DNA of 64,000 bases from Nannocystis sp. (GTDB lineage: Bacteria; Myxococcota_A; Polyangia; Nannocystales; Nannocystaceae), in assembly GCA_016712315.1 (NCBI GenBank), contig JADJRG010000029.1:1065134-1129133 (forward strand), read 5' to 3'. A program made the translations under genes and the position numbers. The notes below the pieces were generated by a model. It was not told where the DNA came from and did no database searches. It was given only the letters and a program-made list of their open reading frames with translations. Shown here piece by piece: positions 42,184-54,224 of the stretch (the stretch's first letter is position 1; every line of letters starts with the position of its first letter).

Positions 42184-43694
42184 ACGCCGTCCTCGGAGCC
42201 CCTCGGGTGGAGGTCGCGCTGCGGTGGCTTGCGGCGGCCGTCGGCGTCCTCCTCCTGCTGATGGGCCTCGGCTTTCTGGTCATGCCCGAGCTCCTCGCCG
42301 CGGGCATACTCGCGGCCGAGCCCGCTCGCGCGGTGGGCATCAACTCGTTGCGGGGCGACTTCGGCGGGCTCTTCCTGGGGATGGGTCTCTTCACGCTAGC
42401 GGGCACCCTGACCCACCACCGGAGGCTGCTTTCGGTCCCCATCGCCTTCCTCGCCCTGATCGTGATGGGCAGGTTGACCAGCATGATCGTCGACGATCTG
42501 CCGGTCGTCACAGCCGGCGCTCTGGCGGGCGAGGTGCTCTTCGTCTTGGTGCTGAGCCTGTCCATGCGCTCTTCATCGGTCCGCGGGGTCGCGGATCGTC
42601 GATCCGTCAGCGCGGCGACGCTCCGGCTGCGCGTCGCCCTGGCGCTCGGGGTCGTCGCCGTCATCGTGGTCGGGGCATTCCAGGTGCAGCGGCAGATCGG
42701 GCTGCGCCTGCTCGCCGCGGCGGCGAGCTCTCAGCTGGCGGTCGACGGACTGGAAGCGCTCCCCGACGGACTCCACGTCGGGCTCGCGGGGACGGGCGCC
42801 CCTCTGCCGGAGCAACGACGCCATGGTGGGTGCTCCTTCGTGCTGGCGGGAGAGCACCTCTTCATCGTGGACTCCGGGCCGGGGAGCACCAAGGCCCTCG
42901 AGCTGATGCGGCTTCCCCTCGCCGACATCCGGGCCGTGCTGCTCACCCACCTGCACTCGGATCACATGGGGGGGCTCGGCGAGTTGATGCTGAAGGCGTG
43001 GACCCGAGGCGCCCGAACGGAGCCCTTGAACGTGGTCGGTCCGGAGGGGGTCGAGCAGGTCGTCGCGGGGTTCAACCTGGCCTACAGCATCGACACAGGC
43101 TTCCGCGTCGCTCATCACCCGCCCACCATCGCGGCGCCGGAGGGGGCTGGTGGCGTCGCCGAGGCCGTCAAGTCGTTCGACGCCGACGGCGCCGCGGTGA
43201 TCTTCCAGGCGCCAGACCTGAAGGTGACGGCGTTTCTCGTCGACCACCGCCCTGTCAAGCCCGCGTTCGGGTATCGCTTTGACTACAAAGGCCGCTCGGT
43301 GGTCATCAGCGGGGACACCCTGCCGAGCGAATCCCTTCGTCGTCAGACGCAGGGCGCCGACATCCTGCTGCACGAGGCGTTACAGCCGGAGATGCTGCAG
43401 ATCATCCACGACGCCGGCCTCAGAGGCGGGCAGCCAAACGCGGCCCAGCTATCCTCTGACATCCTCACCTATCACACGTTCCCCGAGGAGGTGGCCCGCA
43501 TCGCACGCGACGCGAACGTGCGGCACGTGGTATTTCACCACTTCCTCCCCCAGGTCCCGATGCGAATCTTCCACTCGGCCTTCCTTGGAGGCACGAGGGA
43601 CATCTTCCCGGGGCCCGTTACCATGGGGGTTGAGGGCATGGTGTTCAGCCTGCCGCCAGGGACGTCGGATATTCAGATGGGGTGGCTCCTGTGA
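42180..43694 (+). CDS. DUF4345-like membrane domain fused to a metallo-beta-lactamase-fold hydrolase
   Basis: 504 aa. The first about 125 residues form four helices with the DUF4345-like pattern (LGFLVMPELLAAGILAAEPA, RGDFGGLFLGMGLFTLAG). A further membrane helix (ALALGVVAVIVVGAFQVQRQ) leads to an RNase Z/MBL domain. The metal motif is LLTHLHSDHMGGLGE, followed by a second His (AFLVDHRPVKPAFGY), Asp in VVISGDTLPSE and a C-terminal His (VRHVVFHHFLP). It is probably active and may face the periplasm. The fusion is unusual to me. It is the last gene of the operon. Confidence 0.8.
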   Translation: MNAVLGAPRVEVALRWLAAAVGVLLLLMGLGFLVMPELLAAGILAAEPARAVGINSLRGDFGGLFLGMGLFTLAGTLTHHRRLLSVPIAFLALIVMGRLTSMIVDDLPVVTAGALAGEVLFVLVLSLSMRSSSVRGVADRRSVSAATLRLRVALALGVVAVIVVGAFQVQRQIGLRLLAAAASSQLAVDGLEALPDGLHVGLAGTGAPLPEQRRHGGCSFVLAGEHLFIVDSGPGSTKALELMRLPLADIRAVLLTHLHSDHMGGLGELMLKAWTRGARTEPLNVVGPEGVEQVVAGFNLAYSIDTGFRVAHHPPTIAAPEGAGGVAEAVKSFDADGAAVIFQAPDLKVTAFLVDHRPVKPAFGYRFDYKGRSVVISGDTLPSESLRRQTQGADILLHEALQPEMLQIIHDAGLRGGQPNAAQLSSDILTYHTFPEEVARIARDANVRHVVFHHFLPQVPMRIFHSAFLGGTRDIFPGPVTMGVEGMVFSLPPGTSDIQMGWLL

Positions 43695-43773
43695 CGTCGC
43701 GGCCCTGGGTCCTCGTGCCTCGCGGGCTCGCGGAGCTCCGGCCGCAGACCGCTTGGCGCGACCGCCGAGCTCG

Positions 43774-46565
<2,792 letters not shown>

Positions 46566-46569
<4 letters not shown>

Positions 46570-47473
46570 CTCCGCCGGTATGTCAAGCGGTAGTGGATGG
46601 GGGTCTTCAGGCGATCGCCCCCGACGTGGATCGTCACGGTGAGGCGGCCGCCGTCTTCGCTGAGGACGAAGGTGTTGCGGGTGCTCCCGCGCTCGCCCTG
46701 GATGGTCTCGATCAGCGTCGACGGATCCTTGAGGCGATGGGTGATCTGGGCCGTGCCACCGTCGCGTTCGACCGTGACAGCGGGTCCATCAAGGACCGCC
46801 TGGACGGCCTGTCCGAGGCGCGTGATCGAGGTCGTGCCGCCAGCGTAGGCGATCGTGATCCGCGGGATCGCGGGGTCACGCCCGAGAGCCTGCGCCGGGC
46901 GAGACTGCGAGAGAGCGGATCGAGCTCGGCGAGGGCGGCCTCTATCGCTTCGAGGGCGGCCTGCCGCTGGCTCTCCCCCCCGACGTAGGCGTAGTCGCCG
47001 ATGAAGCGCTCGATCGGCGCGATCTCTGGGGCCTTGGGTACCCCGTCCGCCCGCGGCGGGGCGGGCTTCGTTGACGTCTCTGACTTCGTCGACCTCGTCG
47101 GCTTCACCGGCTTCGTCGAAGTGGCCGAGGCCGGCGCGAGCGTCGGGTCGGCGGGAGGATCGCCCGCGACATCGGACGCGCCCGTCGACGCGTCGGCCGA
47201 CGCGTCCTCCCGAGCGACCGCGGCGTCGGCCCCCTCGGCCGCCTCTTCGGGTGCGATCGACGTGTCAGGATCCGGGGCCGGCTTCGGGGGATGTGCAACG
47301 TCCCCCGGCGCGACCTCTGGGCCCGAGGCAGGCGTCGTCGCGGCATCCGGCTCCGGAGCGCGCGTCGCCGCGTCCCCGTGGCACGCCGCGAGCGCGAGCC
47401 CTGTGACCAGGCCGAGCAGAGCCGGCGCCGCGACGGCGGTCTGCGGGCGGGAGCGGAGGAGACGCTGATCCAT
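46566..47473 (-). CDS. Lipoprotein upstream of the kinase-TPR gene (frameshifted)
   Basis: Shares its first 22 residues and upstream DNA with the gene at 39353 (inverted copy), then continues VTGLALAACHGDAA, its own lipobox. A long Ala/Asp/Pro/Thr linker leads to a helical segment (IGDYAYVGGESQRQAALEAI). Near 46,895 one G seems missing (CGGCG for CGGGCG). Restoring it gives LARAQALGRDPAIPRITIAY, then a beta domain (LIETIQGERGSTRNTFVLSE, GGRLTVTIHVGGDRLKTP) ending in a TGA at 46566. That TGA overlaps the kinase GTG, so the two genes form a unit. Function unknown; possible ligand or regulator for the kinase. Confidence 0.65.
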
Positions 47474-47600
47474 GTCGGCGAGTGTGAACTCGCCGGCCGG
47501 CGGCCTCCGTGAACCAATGTTTCGCCGCGGCGGCCGGCCTCGCCGCGTGTGTTAACTTTTATTTCGTCGCTGCGCGCTTCGGCGCGCCGCCGCAGCTCCC
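47409..47600 (-). repeat. 192-bp inverted repeat, copy B
   Basis: Inverted counterpart of 39226-39417 with 8 mismatches. It covers codons 1-22 of the lipoprotein gene starting at 47473 and about 127 bp upstream. Confidence 0.95.
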
Positions 47601-47621
47601 GCTTCACCGCCCGGCGCCGCT

Positions 47622-47680
47622 GGCTGCTCGGGCGAGCGGCCGTGTTCGGTGTGCATCGCCTTCCGCGCGACCCGGGCCGC
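47622..47680 (-). pseudogene. Short Ser/Thr kinase N-terminal fragment
   Basis: Reads VARKAMHTEHGRSPEQ, nearly the same as VALKAMHPEHGRSPEQ at about 32,900; the DNA matches at about nine bases in ten over 50 bp. It lies immediately outside inverted repeat copy B. Confidence 0.6.
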
Positions 47681-47868
47681 GCAGACGGAGCGGGTCGACG
47701 GAGGCGGCGCAACCTGGCGGCCGCGGCGGCGACAACGGGCTGCTCACGCGAGCGCCCCCTCGCTCACCAACACATCCCCTGCCCCTGTACTCGGCCCCTG
47801 GGGCCTGATTCTCGCGTTAGACCTGCGCCTATGTCCTCGACTGAGACAGCGTATGATCGTCACCGGGC

Positions 47869-48951
47869 ATGGGAGCGCTCTCCAACGACTCCATCATCGG
47901 CGCGACGCTCATGGACGGCGACGGTGCGGCCCCTGAGGTGGAGGGCGCCGCCCCCCCGGTCCGTGGCCATGCGATCGGTCGGTACCTGCTCATCTCTCAG
48001 CTCGGCGCTGGGGCGATGGGGATCGTCTACGCCGCCTACGACCCCGAGCTCGATCGAAAGGTCGCGCTCAAGCTGCTCAAGCACCACGGCGGCGACGTCG
48101 CTGCGTCTCGCAAGCGGCTCCAGCGCGAGGCGCAGGCGCTAGGGAGGCTCAACCACCTGAACGTCGTCTCCGTCCACGACGTCGGCGTCCACAAGGACCG
48201 CCTCTTCGTGGCGATGGAGTATGTCGCGGGGCAGACGCTCGGGTCGTGGATGGCGGCGGCCCAGGCGCTGCCTACCGCCACCGGGCGGCGCCCGAGCGCG
48301 GAGCCTGAGCGGGTCCTCCGGGCGAGGCCGTGGCGTGAGGTCCTGGACGTCTTTATGCAAGCCGGGCGCGGCCTCGCGGCGGCCCACGACGCGGGCCTCG
48401 TCCACCGCGACTTCAAACCCGAGAACGTGATGCTGAGCGCGGACGGGCGGGTGCGTGTCATGGACTTCGGCCTCGCCCGCGGCGACGTGGGCGAGGTGAC
48501 CGCCGGCGGCGCGGCGGGCGAGGTGACGACGCCTGGTGCTCCCGTGCTCAGCGGCCTGACGCAGGTCGGGGCGATCATCGGCACGCCGGCGTACATGTCT
48601 CTCGAGCAATTCGAGGCCCGAGACGTCGACGCCCGCAGCGATCAGTTCAGCTTCTGCGTCGCCCTCTACGAGGCGCTCTATGGCGAGCGCCCCTTCGCCG
48701 GCGACACCATCGCCGCGCTCACCGAGGCGCTCCGCACCGAGGCGATCCGCGAGGCGCCGCGCGGCACCGTCGTCCCCAGCTGGGTGCGAGCGGTCGTCCT
48801 GCGCGGCCTCGCCCACGAGCCCGAGGCCCGCTTCGGATCGATGGAGGCGCTGCTCGACGCGCTCGCGGCCGACCCGGCGGCGCGGCGACGCCGACTCCTG
48901 CTCGGAGCGGGGCTCGCCTTGGCCATGGTTCTCAGCGCCTGGGGATCGTGA
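47869..48951 (+). CDS. Ser/Thr protein kinase, continued by a WD40 region
   Basis: 360 aa. Gly loop ISQLGAGAMGIVYAA, VALKLLK, HRDFKPENVML (about 177), DFGLARGD and GTPAYMSLEQFEA show an intact kinase fold; the APE motif is SLE rather than APE. The frame ends in the middle of a membrane helix (LLLGAGLALAMVLSAWGS) at a TGA overlapping a GTG (48948). Adding one C before TGGGG would read VLSALGIVTLVIRIGQ, completing the helix and joining the WD40 part. So this is probably one kinase-TM-WD40 protein broken by a single missing base, or else a genuine split gene with coupled translation. Confidence 0.82.
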   Translation: MGALSNDSIIGATLMDGDGAAPEVEGAAPPVRGHAIGRYLLISQLGAGAMGIVYAAYDPELDRKVALKLLKHHGGDVAASRKRLQREAQALGRLNHLNVVSVHDVGVHKDRLFVAMEYVAGQTLGSWMAAAQALPTATGRRPSAEPERVLRARPWREVLDVFMQAGRGLAAAHDAGLVHRDFKPENVMLSADGRVRVMDFGLARGDVGEVTAGGAAGEVTTPGAPVLSGLTQVGAIIGTPAYMSLEQFEARDVDARSDQFSFCVALYEALYGERPFAGDTIAALTEALRTEAIREAPRGTVVPSWVRAVVLRGLAHEPEARFGSMEALLDALAADPAARRRRLLLGAGLALAMVLSAWGS

Positions 48952-50075
48952 CCCTCGTGATCCGGATCGGTCAGAGCGAGTCGGTGATCGCCGAGCAGGC
49001 CGGCGAGATCGACGAGAAGAACGCCGCGCTGCGCGAGCAGCTCGCCGCCCAGACCCGGCTCTTGAGCGTCCAACGCGGCCTGCGGGCGAAAGCGCTCATC
49101 CCAGAGAACCGGGAGGCGGAGGCGCTCCTCCTCGGCATCCAGGCGGTCGGCGCCTACGCCCACTCGTGGACCGACGTCCCCCGAGAGGCGCTCGAGGGCC
49201 TGGAGCAGGTCCTCGCCCACGATACGGTCATCATCACCGACGAGCGCGTCCTCGAGGGCCACTCGGACTATCTCACGGGGATCGCCTACGCGCCGGACGG
49301 CGAGCGCATCGTGACCGCGGGCTACGACGGGACCGCCAGGATCTGGGACGTCAACGCCGGCGCGCCGGTGGCCGTGCTCACCGGCAGCGAGGCGAAGCTC
49401 GTCGCGGTCGCCTTCTCACCCGACGGCGCGCGCGTGGCCGCCGCCGGTGCAGATCGCGTCGCCCGGATCTGGGACGCCGCGACCGGCGAGGCGATCGCTC
49501 GCTGCGAGGGTCACACGGCGACGATCGTCCAGCTCGCGTTCTCGCCAGACGGTCGGCGGCTCGCGACCGCGGGCCTCGATCGCGCCGCGAGGATCTGCGA
49601 CGCCGCCACCGGAGCGCCCCTCGTCGCGCTCGAGGGCCACCGCGCGGACGGGATCATCGACGTCGCCTTCGCCCCCGACGGCGCGCGGGTCGCGACCGCG
49701 GGCCGCGACGCCACCGCCCGGATCTGGGACCCGACGACGGGGGCGTTGCTGGCGACGCTCGTCGGCCACGGCGGCCCGATCAACGCGCTCGAGTTCTCGC
49801 CAGACGGCGCCCGCCTCGCGACCGCGAGCGAAGATCACGACGCGCGGACCTGGGATGTCGCCACGGGCGCGCTCGTCGCGGTCCTCGAGGGGGATGGCCA
49901 GCGCTTGATCGACCTCCGCTACGCGCCGGGGGGCGCGCGCCTGGTGACGAACGGCTGGAGTCGCAGCGCCCGCGTCTTCGATCCCGAGAGCGGCGCGCTC
50001 GTCCGCGAGCTCCAGGAGGTCATGGCGCCGGCATCTCGGCCCTCGCCTACTCGCCCGACGGCGAGCAGCTCGTGA
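48948..50075 (+). CDS. WD40 beta-propeller part 1 of the kinase/WD40 gene
   Basis: Starts with the rest of the membrane helix and a coiled coil (ESVIAEQAGEIDEKNAALRE). A helical segment follows (AEALLLGIQAVGAYAHSWTD), then WD40 blades with the GH...WD pattern (ARIWDVNAGAPVAVLTG, ARIWDAATGEAIARCEGHTA, ARIWDPTTGALLATLVGHGG). It breaks off in EVMAPASRPS. One extra G in GAGGTCATGG would restore QEGHGAGISALAYSPDG and join the next segment. The repeats likely form an extracytoplasmic sensing or scaffold propeller. Confidence 0.75.
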   Translation: MTLVIRIGQSESVIAEQAGEIDEKNAALREQLAAQTRLLSVQRGLRAKALIPENREAEALLLGIQAVGAYAHSWTDVPREALEGLEQVLAHDTVIITDERVLEGHSDYLTGIAYAPDGERIVTAGYDGTARIWDVNAGAPVAVLTGSEAKLVAVAFSPDGARVAAAGADRVARIWDAATGEAIARCEGHTATIVQLAFSPDGRRLATAGLDRAARICDAATGAPLVALEGHRADGIIDVAFAPDGARVATAGRDATARIWDPTTGALLATLVGHGGPINALEFSPDGARLATASEDHDARTWDVATGALVAVLEGDGQRLIDLRYAPGGARLVTNGWSRSARVFDPESGALVRELQEVMAPASRPSPTRPTASSS

Positions 50076-51414
50076 CGAGCAGCTACGACGGTTCGGTCGT
50101 GGTCTGGGATCTCGAGAGCGGCGCGCAGGTCGAGCGCTTGGTCGGGCACCAAGCGGACGTCTGGGGGATCGCGTTCTCGCCGGATGGCCGCCAGGTCGCT
50201 ACCGCTGGCGTCGACACGACGGCGCGCGTCTGGGAGCTCTTCTACCCGAGGTTCGCGGTGCGCGAAGGCCCCGAGCGCGACGTCCGGGCCGCGGACTTCT
50301 CCCCCGACGGCGCGCACCTCGTGACCGTCGACCACAGCCGCCAGGCGCGCCTTTGGCAGACGGAGGGCGTTCGACTCGTGGCCGCCCTGGGTGACGCTGA
50401 CGGGGCCACCTTCGCCCCCGACGGACAGCATGTCGCCACCCTCAGCGACGGCGAGATTCACCTCTGGGATCCTCTCACAGGCGCCCCGCGAGCGACCCTG
50501 CCGGCTCCGGGCGCGCGCATGCTCTCCTACTCGCCGGATAGGGCCTTCCTCCACGCCGCGAGCGGCTCGTCCGGCGCGATGATCGAGGTCGAGTCCGGCG
50601 AGCGCGTGGAGTCCCCAGGGTTCGCCGACACCCAGTGGTGCTTCGCGCAGGGGGGGCGACGCTTCGCGAGCGTCGGGGAGGATCACGTCGTCCGGATCTG
50701 GGACCCGCGCACGGGAGCGCTGCTCGCCGCGCTCGATAAACTAGGCGCAGCAGAGCCGCGATACGTGAGGTGCTCGCCGGACGGCGACCGGATCGCGACG
50801 ACCTCCAGCCAGGAGGAAGGCGTGCGCATCTGGGACGCCGAGACCTCTACGCTCGTCGCGACCTGCAACAAGGGCCTAGGCGTCATACGAGGGCTCGCCT
50901 TCTCGCCGGACAGCGCTCGCCTGATGGCGACACACGACAGCCTGGGCGCCTATGTTTGGGAGCCTGACACCTGCCGCCTCCTCGGCCGCTACGAGCCTGA
51001 CGATCAGAACCCGAGGACAGGGAACGGGCTCTTCTCGCCCGACGAGGCCCGCATCGCCCTCATCAGCGATCGCGTCGTCCGGATCCTGCACGGCGAGACC
51101 TACGAGCTCCTGCAGGATCTCGACGGTCACGACGACACCGTCCGTCGGCTCTGGTTCTCCGCCGACGGCGCGCGGCTGACGACGTTGAGCGGGGAACGCT
51201 CCGCGAATGGGACGTCGAGCGCGGCGAGCTCATGAGCCGGGAGCGGATCGGCCTCGTCCGGGGCGACGGGTCCATCGCTTGGCCCGGGCACCAGAGCGAG
51301 CTGACCCGGAGCGGCTGCGAGCGCCTGCGCATGCACGGCCGGGTCTACGAGGAGGCCCGCGCGATCTGTGCTCCGCGAGCCGGGGCCGGAACAGTCGCCT
51401 CCTGGCGGCGATGA
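50036..51414 (+). CDS. WD40 beta-propeller part 2 (frameshifted near its end)
   Basis: Continues the propeller: ISALAYSPDGEQLVTSSYDG, VERLVGHQADVWGIAFSPDG, ARLWQTEGVRLVAALGDADG, VRIWDPRTGALLAAL, LLQDLDGHDDTVRRLWFSAD. In total the two parts have about 13-14 blades, enough for two seven-bladed propellers. Near 51,195 the frame again loses one base: LSGERSANG should read about LSG(D)TLREWDVERGELMSRE. The true end is in the third frame, after SRERIGLVRGDGSIAWPGHQ and ARAICAPRAGAG, at 51414. No independent start codon is needed if the gene is one unit with 47869. Confidence 0.65.
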
Positions 51415-51511
51415 TGCCAGGGGCCGCTGATCCCCGCGATGTGGAGCGCTTTGAGGGTGGCGAGGGGCGTAGATCAGCGCCCCCTCCTCGCGCAACGCCC
51501 TCAGCGGCGCC

Positions 51512-51800
51512 TCAGGTCGCTGCGGTCACGCGACGGCGCAGCGACAGCAGCAGCCCCGCCACCCAGGGCGCGGCCCACAGGGCCGCCCACAGGGCGGCCC
51601 ACGGCGCTTGCCCGTTCAGCGCCGCGAACATGCCCTGCACCCCCCAGTGCGGCGCGAAGGGCGTCAGCAGCCACGCCCAGCCGCCCAGGTCCATGAAGCC
51701 GACCACCGGCGCGCTGACCAGCACGAGCATCAGCCCCTTCATCGCGGCCATCGCCGCCAATTGATTCGACGCGGCCGCCCCGATCACCAGCCCGAAGAGC
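51512..51800 (-). pseudogene. ABC-2-type permease, C-terminal remnant
   Basis: Reads GRLFGLVIGAAASNQLAAMA, then MKGLMLVLVSAPVVGFMD and ALWAAPWVAGLLLSLRRRVT. Several membrane helices and the final basic tail resemble the last helices of an ABC exporter permease. The rest of the gene is absent. A triple WAALWAALWAAPW repeat is encoded by a GGCCGCCCACAG microrepeat. Confidence 0.45.
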
Positions 51801-52049
51801 CGACCAGGCGATCAAACTCGGGGCGGTGATGCCGGCGAGATCGGGAACGCGCTGAAAGTGGGCCCAGGCGGTCTCTGGGGCACGCCGTCGGCGTCTCGGC
51901 CTGCATCGTCTGCACCTCCACCCTCGAGCTCGGCATCGCTTGCTCGCCGGTCGACCTTGGGCGGTGATCCAGGTCCAGTACGGCGATCGTCACGTCATCG
52001 TGCAAGCCGCCCTCCGCGACGGCGGCCTGCGCAGCGCGAGCGGCCGTCT

Positions 52050-52264
52050 GGTCATCGGGCCCAAGACCGAGCGCCGTGCGCGAGGGCCAGCGCGAGGAGC
52101 TGGTGGACGAGCACCGGCCAGGCGCGGTCGGTGAGCTCGACCGCCTCGACCCAGCGGGCGCGGGCGAGCTCGACGAGGGCGATGGCCTGCAGCACGCCCT
52201 CGTCGGTCTCGCAGAAGAAGGTCGTGTTGGCGACCTGGCCGGCGCGCCGGCCGGTTCGGCCCAT
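52050..52264 (-). pseudogene. Lhr-like helicase fragment (motif VI region), inverted
   Basis: Reads MGRTGRRAGQVANTTFFCET, then VLQAIALVELARARWVEAVE and PVLVHQLLALALAHG. RMGRTGRRAG is helicase motif VI; the following sequence is typical for Lhr-type DEAD/DEAH helicases. It faces the opposite way to the C-terminal part of what seems the same gene, which begins at 52,262 on the plus strand. Confidence 0.6.
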
Positions 52265-52563
52265 GCGGCCGGATCAACGCGACCCTGCGCTACGCGCTCG
52301 AGGCGATCAGCCCCGGCTGGAAGATCATCCCCGACAACTTCATGCTCAAGATCCGCGGCGAGGTCGACCTCGCCCGCTTCCGCCTCGCCAAGGAGCAGCT
52401 AGAGGACCCCGAATTCTGGGCCAACGACGCGATCTGGCAGGCTATCGCCGCCTCGCTGCCCAACTACCGCCTCAGCAAGTTCCAGCCGCTGATGCCCCCG
52501 TGGATCGAGCGCGAGGTCGTCGCCGACTACCTGCTCGACGTCGGCGGCGCGCTACGATGGATG
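52262..52563 (+). pseudogene. Lhr-like helicase C-terminal fragment
   Basis: Reads RINATLRYALEAISPGWKII, then FMLKIRGEVDLARFRLAKEQ, WANDAIWQAIAASLPNYRLS and MPPWIEREVVADYLLD. This resembles the extreme C-terminus of Lhr-like helicases. It joins head to head with the motif VI fragment at about 52,263 and runs in frame into the exonuclease gene, so the original stop seems lost. Confidence 0.5.
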
Positions 52564-53209
52564 ACCTGCGCCCCCACGCCCGGCCTCCAGCGCGTGCCCC
52601 GAGGCGCCCAGCGAGCCCCCGCGGACGAGATCGCCGCCGCCGCCGCCGCCCCCCCGCCCGCCGAGGACACCCCGCCGCGGCTGCCCACGCTGCCTGTTCG
52701 CTGGATCGACAGCGACACCCAGCCCGCGACGCCTGCGACAAGCTCCGCCAGGAGGACGCCGTCGCCCTCGACGTCGAGACCACCCTCTACACCCGCCGCC
52801 TCTGCCTCGTACAGCTCGGCACCCGCGAAGAGATCTTCATCATCGACGCCTTCCAGATCACCGAGTTCGATCCGCTCGCCGAGCTCCTCGGCGATCCCCA
52901 TGTCGTCAAGATCATCCACAACGCCACCTTCGAGAAGAGGCGTGCTGGCGCCCCACGGCATCACCATCACCAACATCGCCGACACCCTCGAGCTCTCACA
53001 CGCGCAAGCATGGCCGCCAGATCAAGGACGGCCACAAGCTCGGCGTGGTCTGCGAGCGCGAGCTAGGCATCGAGCTCGACAAGACCGAACAGACCAGCGA
53101 CTGGTCGCTCCGCCCGCTGACCAAGCGCCAACTCGCCTACGCCGCCCTCGACGTCGAAGTGCTGCCGCCCCTGTGGGACCGCCTCCAGACGCAAAGCCGA
53201 CTGTTCTAA
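52564..53209 (+). pseudogene. 3'-5' exonuclease (RNase D-like), frameshifted
   Basis: After an Ala/Pro-rich lead (LPTLPVRWIDSDTQ) the frame shifts. It then reads DACDKLRQEDAVALDVETTL (exo I, DxE), IHNATFEK (exo II), and after two more shifts RGVLAPHGITITNIADTLEL and QLAYAALDVEVLPPLWDRLQ (exo III, YxxxD). All DEDDy residues are present over three frames. Family role: trimming of structured RNA 3' ends. The frameshifts do not all go the same way, so decay rather than only sequencing error is likely. Confidence 0.6.
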
Positions 53210-53318
53210 CCCCCGATCGAGCTACTACGCCTATCGCCTATCGACCACGCTCGAGCGCTTGCCTCTCCGCGGCCTTAATTTTTCCCCGCGATCGAAGCGC
53301 GCTAAACCGCCCCCTCTG

Positions 53319-54187
53319 ATGCCCAAGATCTCGCACGAAGCGATCGTCCAGCTCGTCCGCGAATCCCCCTCGTTGGTCCTCGATCTTCTCTGGCCCGAGA
53401 GACAGGCGGGCGTGACCTCGGTTCGGGTCACGCAGACGGAGTTCGTCGACACCGTGCTCGCCGAGTACCGCGCGGACGCCTTCTTCTTGACCGGCGAAGA
53501 GTCCGCCCCGGAGGGAGCCCTCGTCATCGAGATCCAGCTCGCGCCCAACCCCTTAAAGCCTACGCGTTGGCCGATCCTCGTCGCTGGCCCTTTTGCTCGC
53601 TACCGCTGCCCCGTCGATCTACTCATCCTCACCATCGATCGCGACGTCGCCGCCTGGGCGCGCCGCCCGATCCTCGTCGGCCGCCTGCCCGGAGCCACGA
53701 CGATCACCCCCGCGGTGATCGGACCCGACCAGATCCCCGTGATCACCGACCTCGACCAGGCCCGCGAAAACCCAGCGCTCGCCATCCTCTCCGCGCTCGC
53801 GCACGCCGAGGATCCGAGGCCGTCGACGTCGCCACCGCCGCGATCATCGCCGCCGTCGAGGTCGACAGCGACGCGGCCGCCATGTACGCTGACGCCATCT
53901 TCGCGCGCCCAGGCGAGCTCGCCCGCACCACCCTGGAGAAGCTCATGCAGACCGGACGTTACGACTACCAGAGCGACTTCGCCCGCCAATACTTCGCCGC
54001 AGGCCGCGCCGAAGGCGAAGCCAAGGGCGAAGCTAAGGCCATCCTGCAGATCCTCGAGCTCCAAGGCCTCGCCGTCCCGGAGGACGCACGTCAACGGATC
54101 CTCACCTGCACGGACCCAGAGCAGCTCGACACCTGGCTCCGCCGTACCCTCCGCGCCCAGACCCTCGCCGAGCTCTTCGCCGACTGA
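53319..54187 (+). CDS. Rpn-like PD-(D/E)xK nuclease/transposase-related protein (frameshifted)
   Basis: ATG 53319: MPKISHEAIVQLVRESPSLV. The nuclease-like core has TEYRADAFFLTGEESAPEGA and LVIEIQLAPN, an acidic residue plus ExQ pair as in PD-(D/E)xK folds. Near 53,815 one base seems missing (GAGGATCCGAGG). The second frame continues EAVDVATAAIIAAVEVDS, then YEYQSDFAR-type sequence (RYDYQSDFARQYFAAGRAEG) and a tail with AEGEAKGEAK and LDTWLRRTLRAQTLAELFAD. Proteins of this build are highly multiplied in myxobacterial genomes. Likely recombination-linked; role unproven. Confidence 0.65.
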
Positions 54188-54224
54188 CCGCCTCTACGGC
54201 AACCACCCTGGGGGCGCTATGTGT

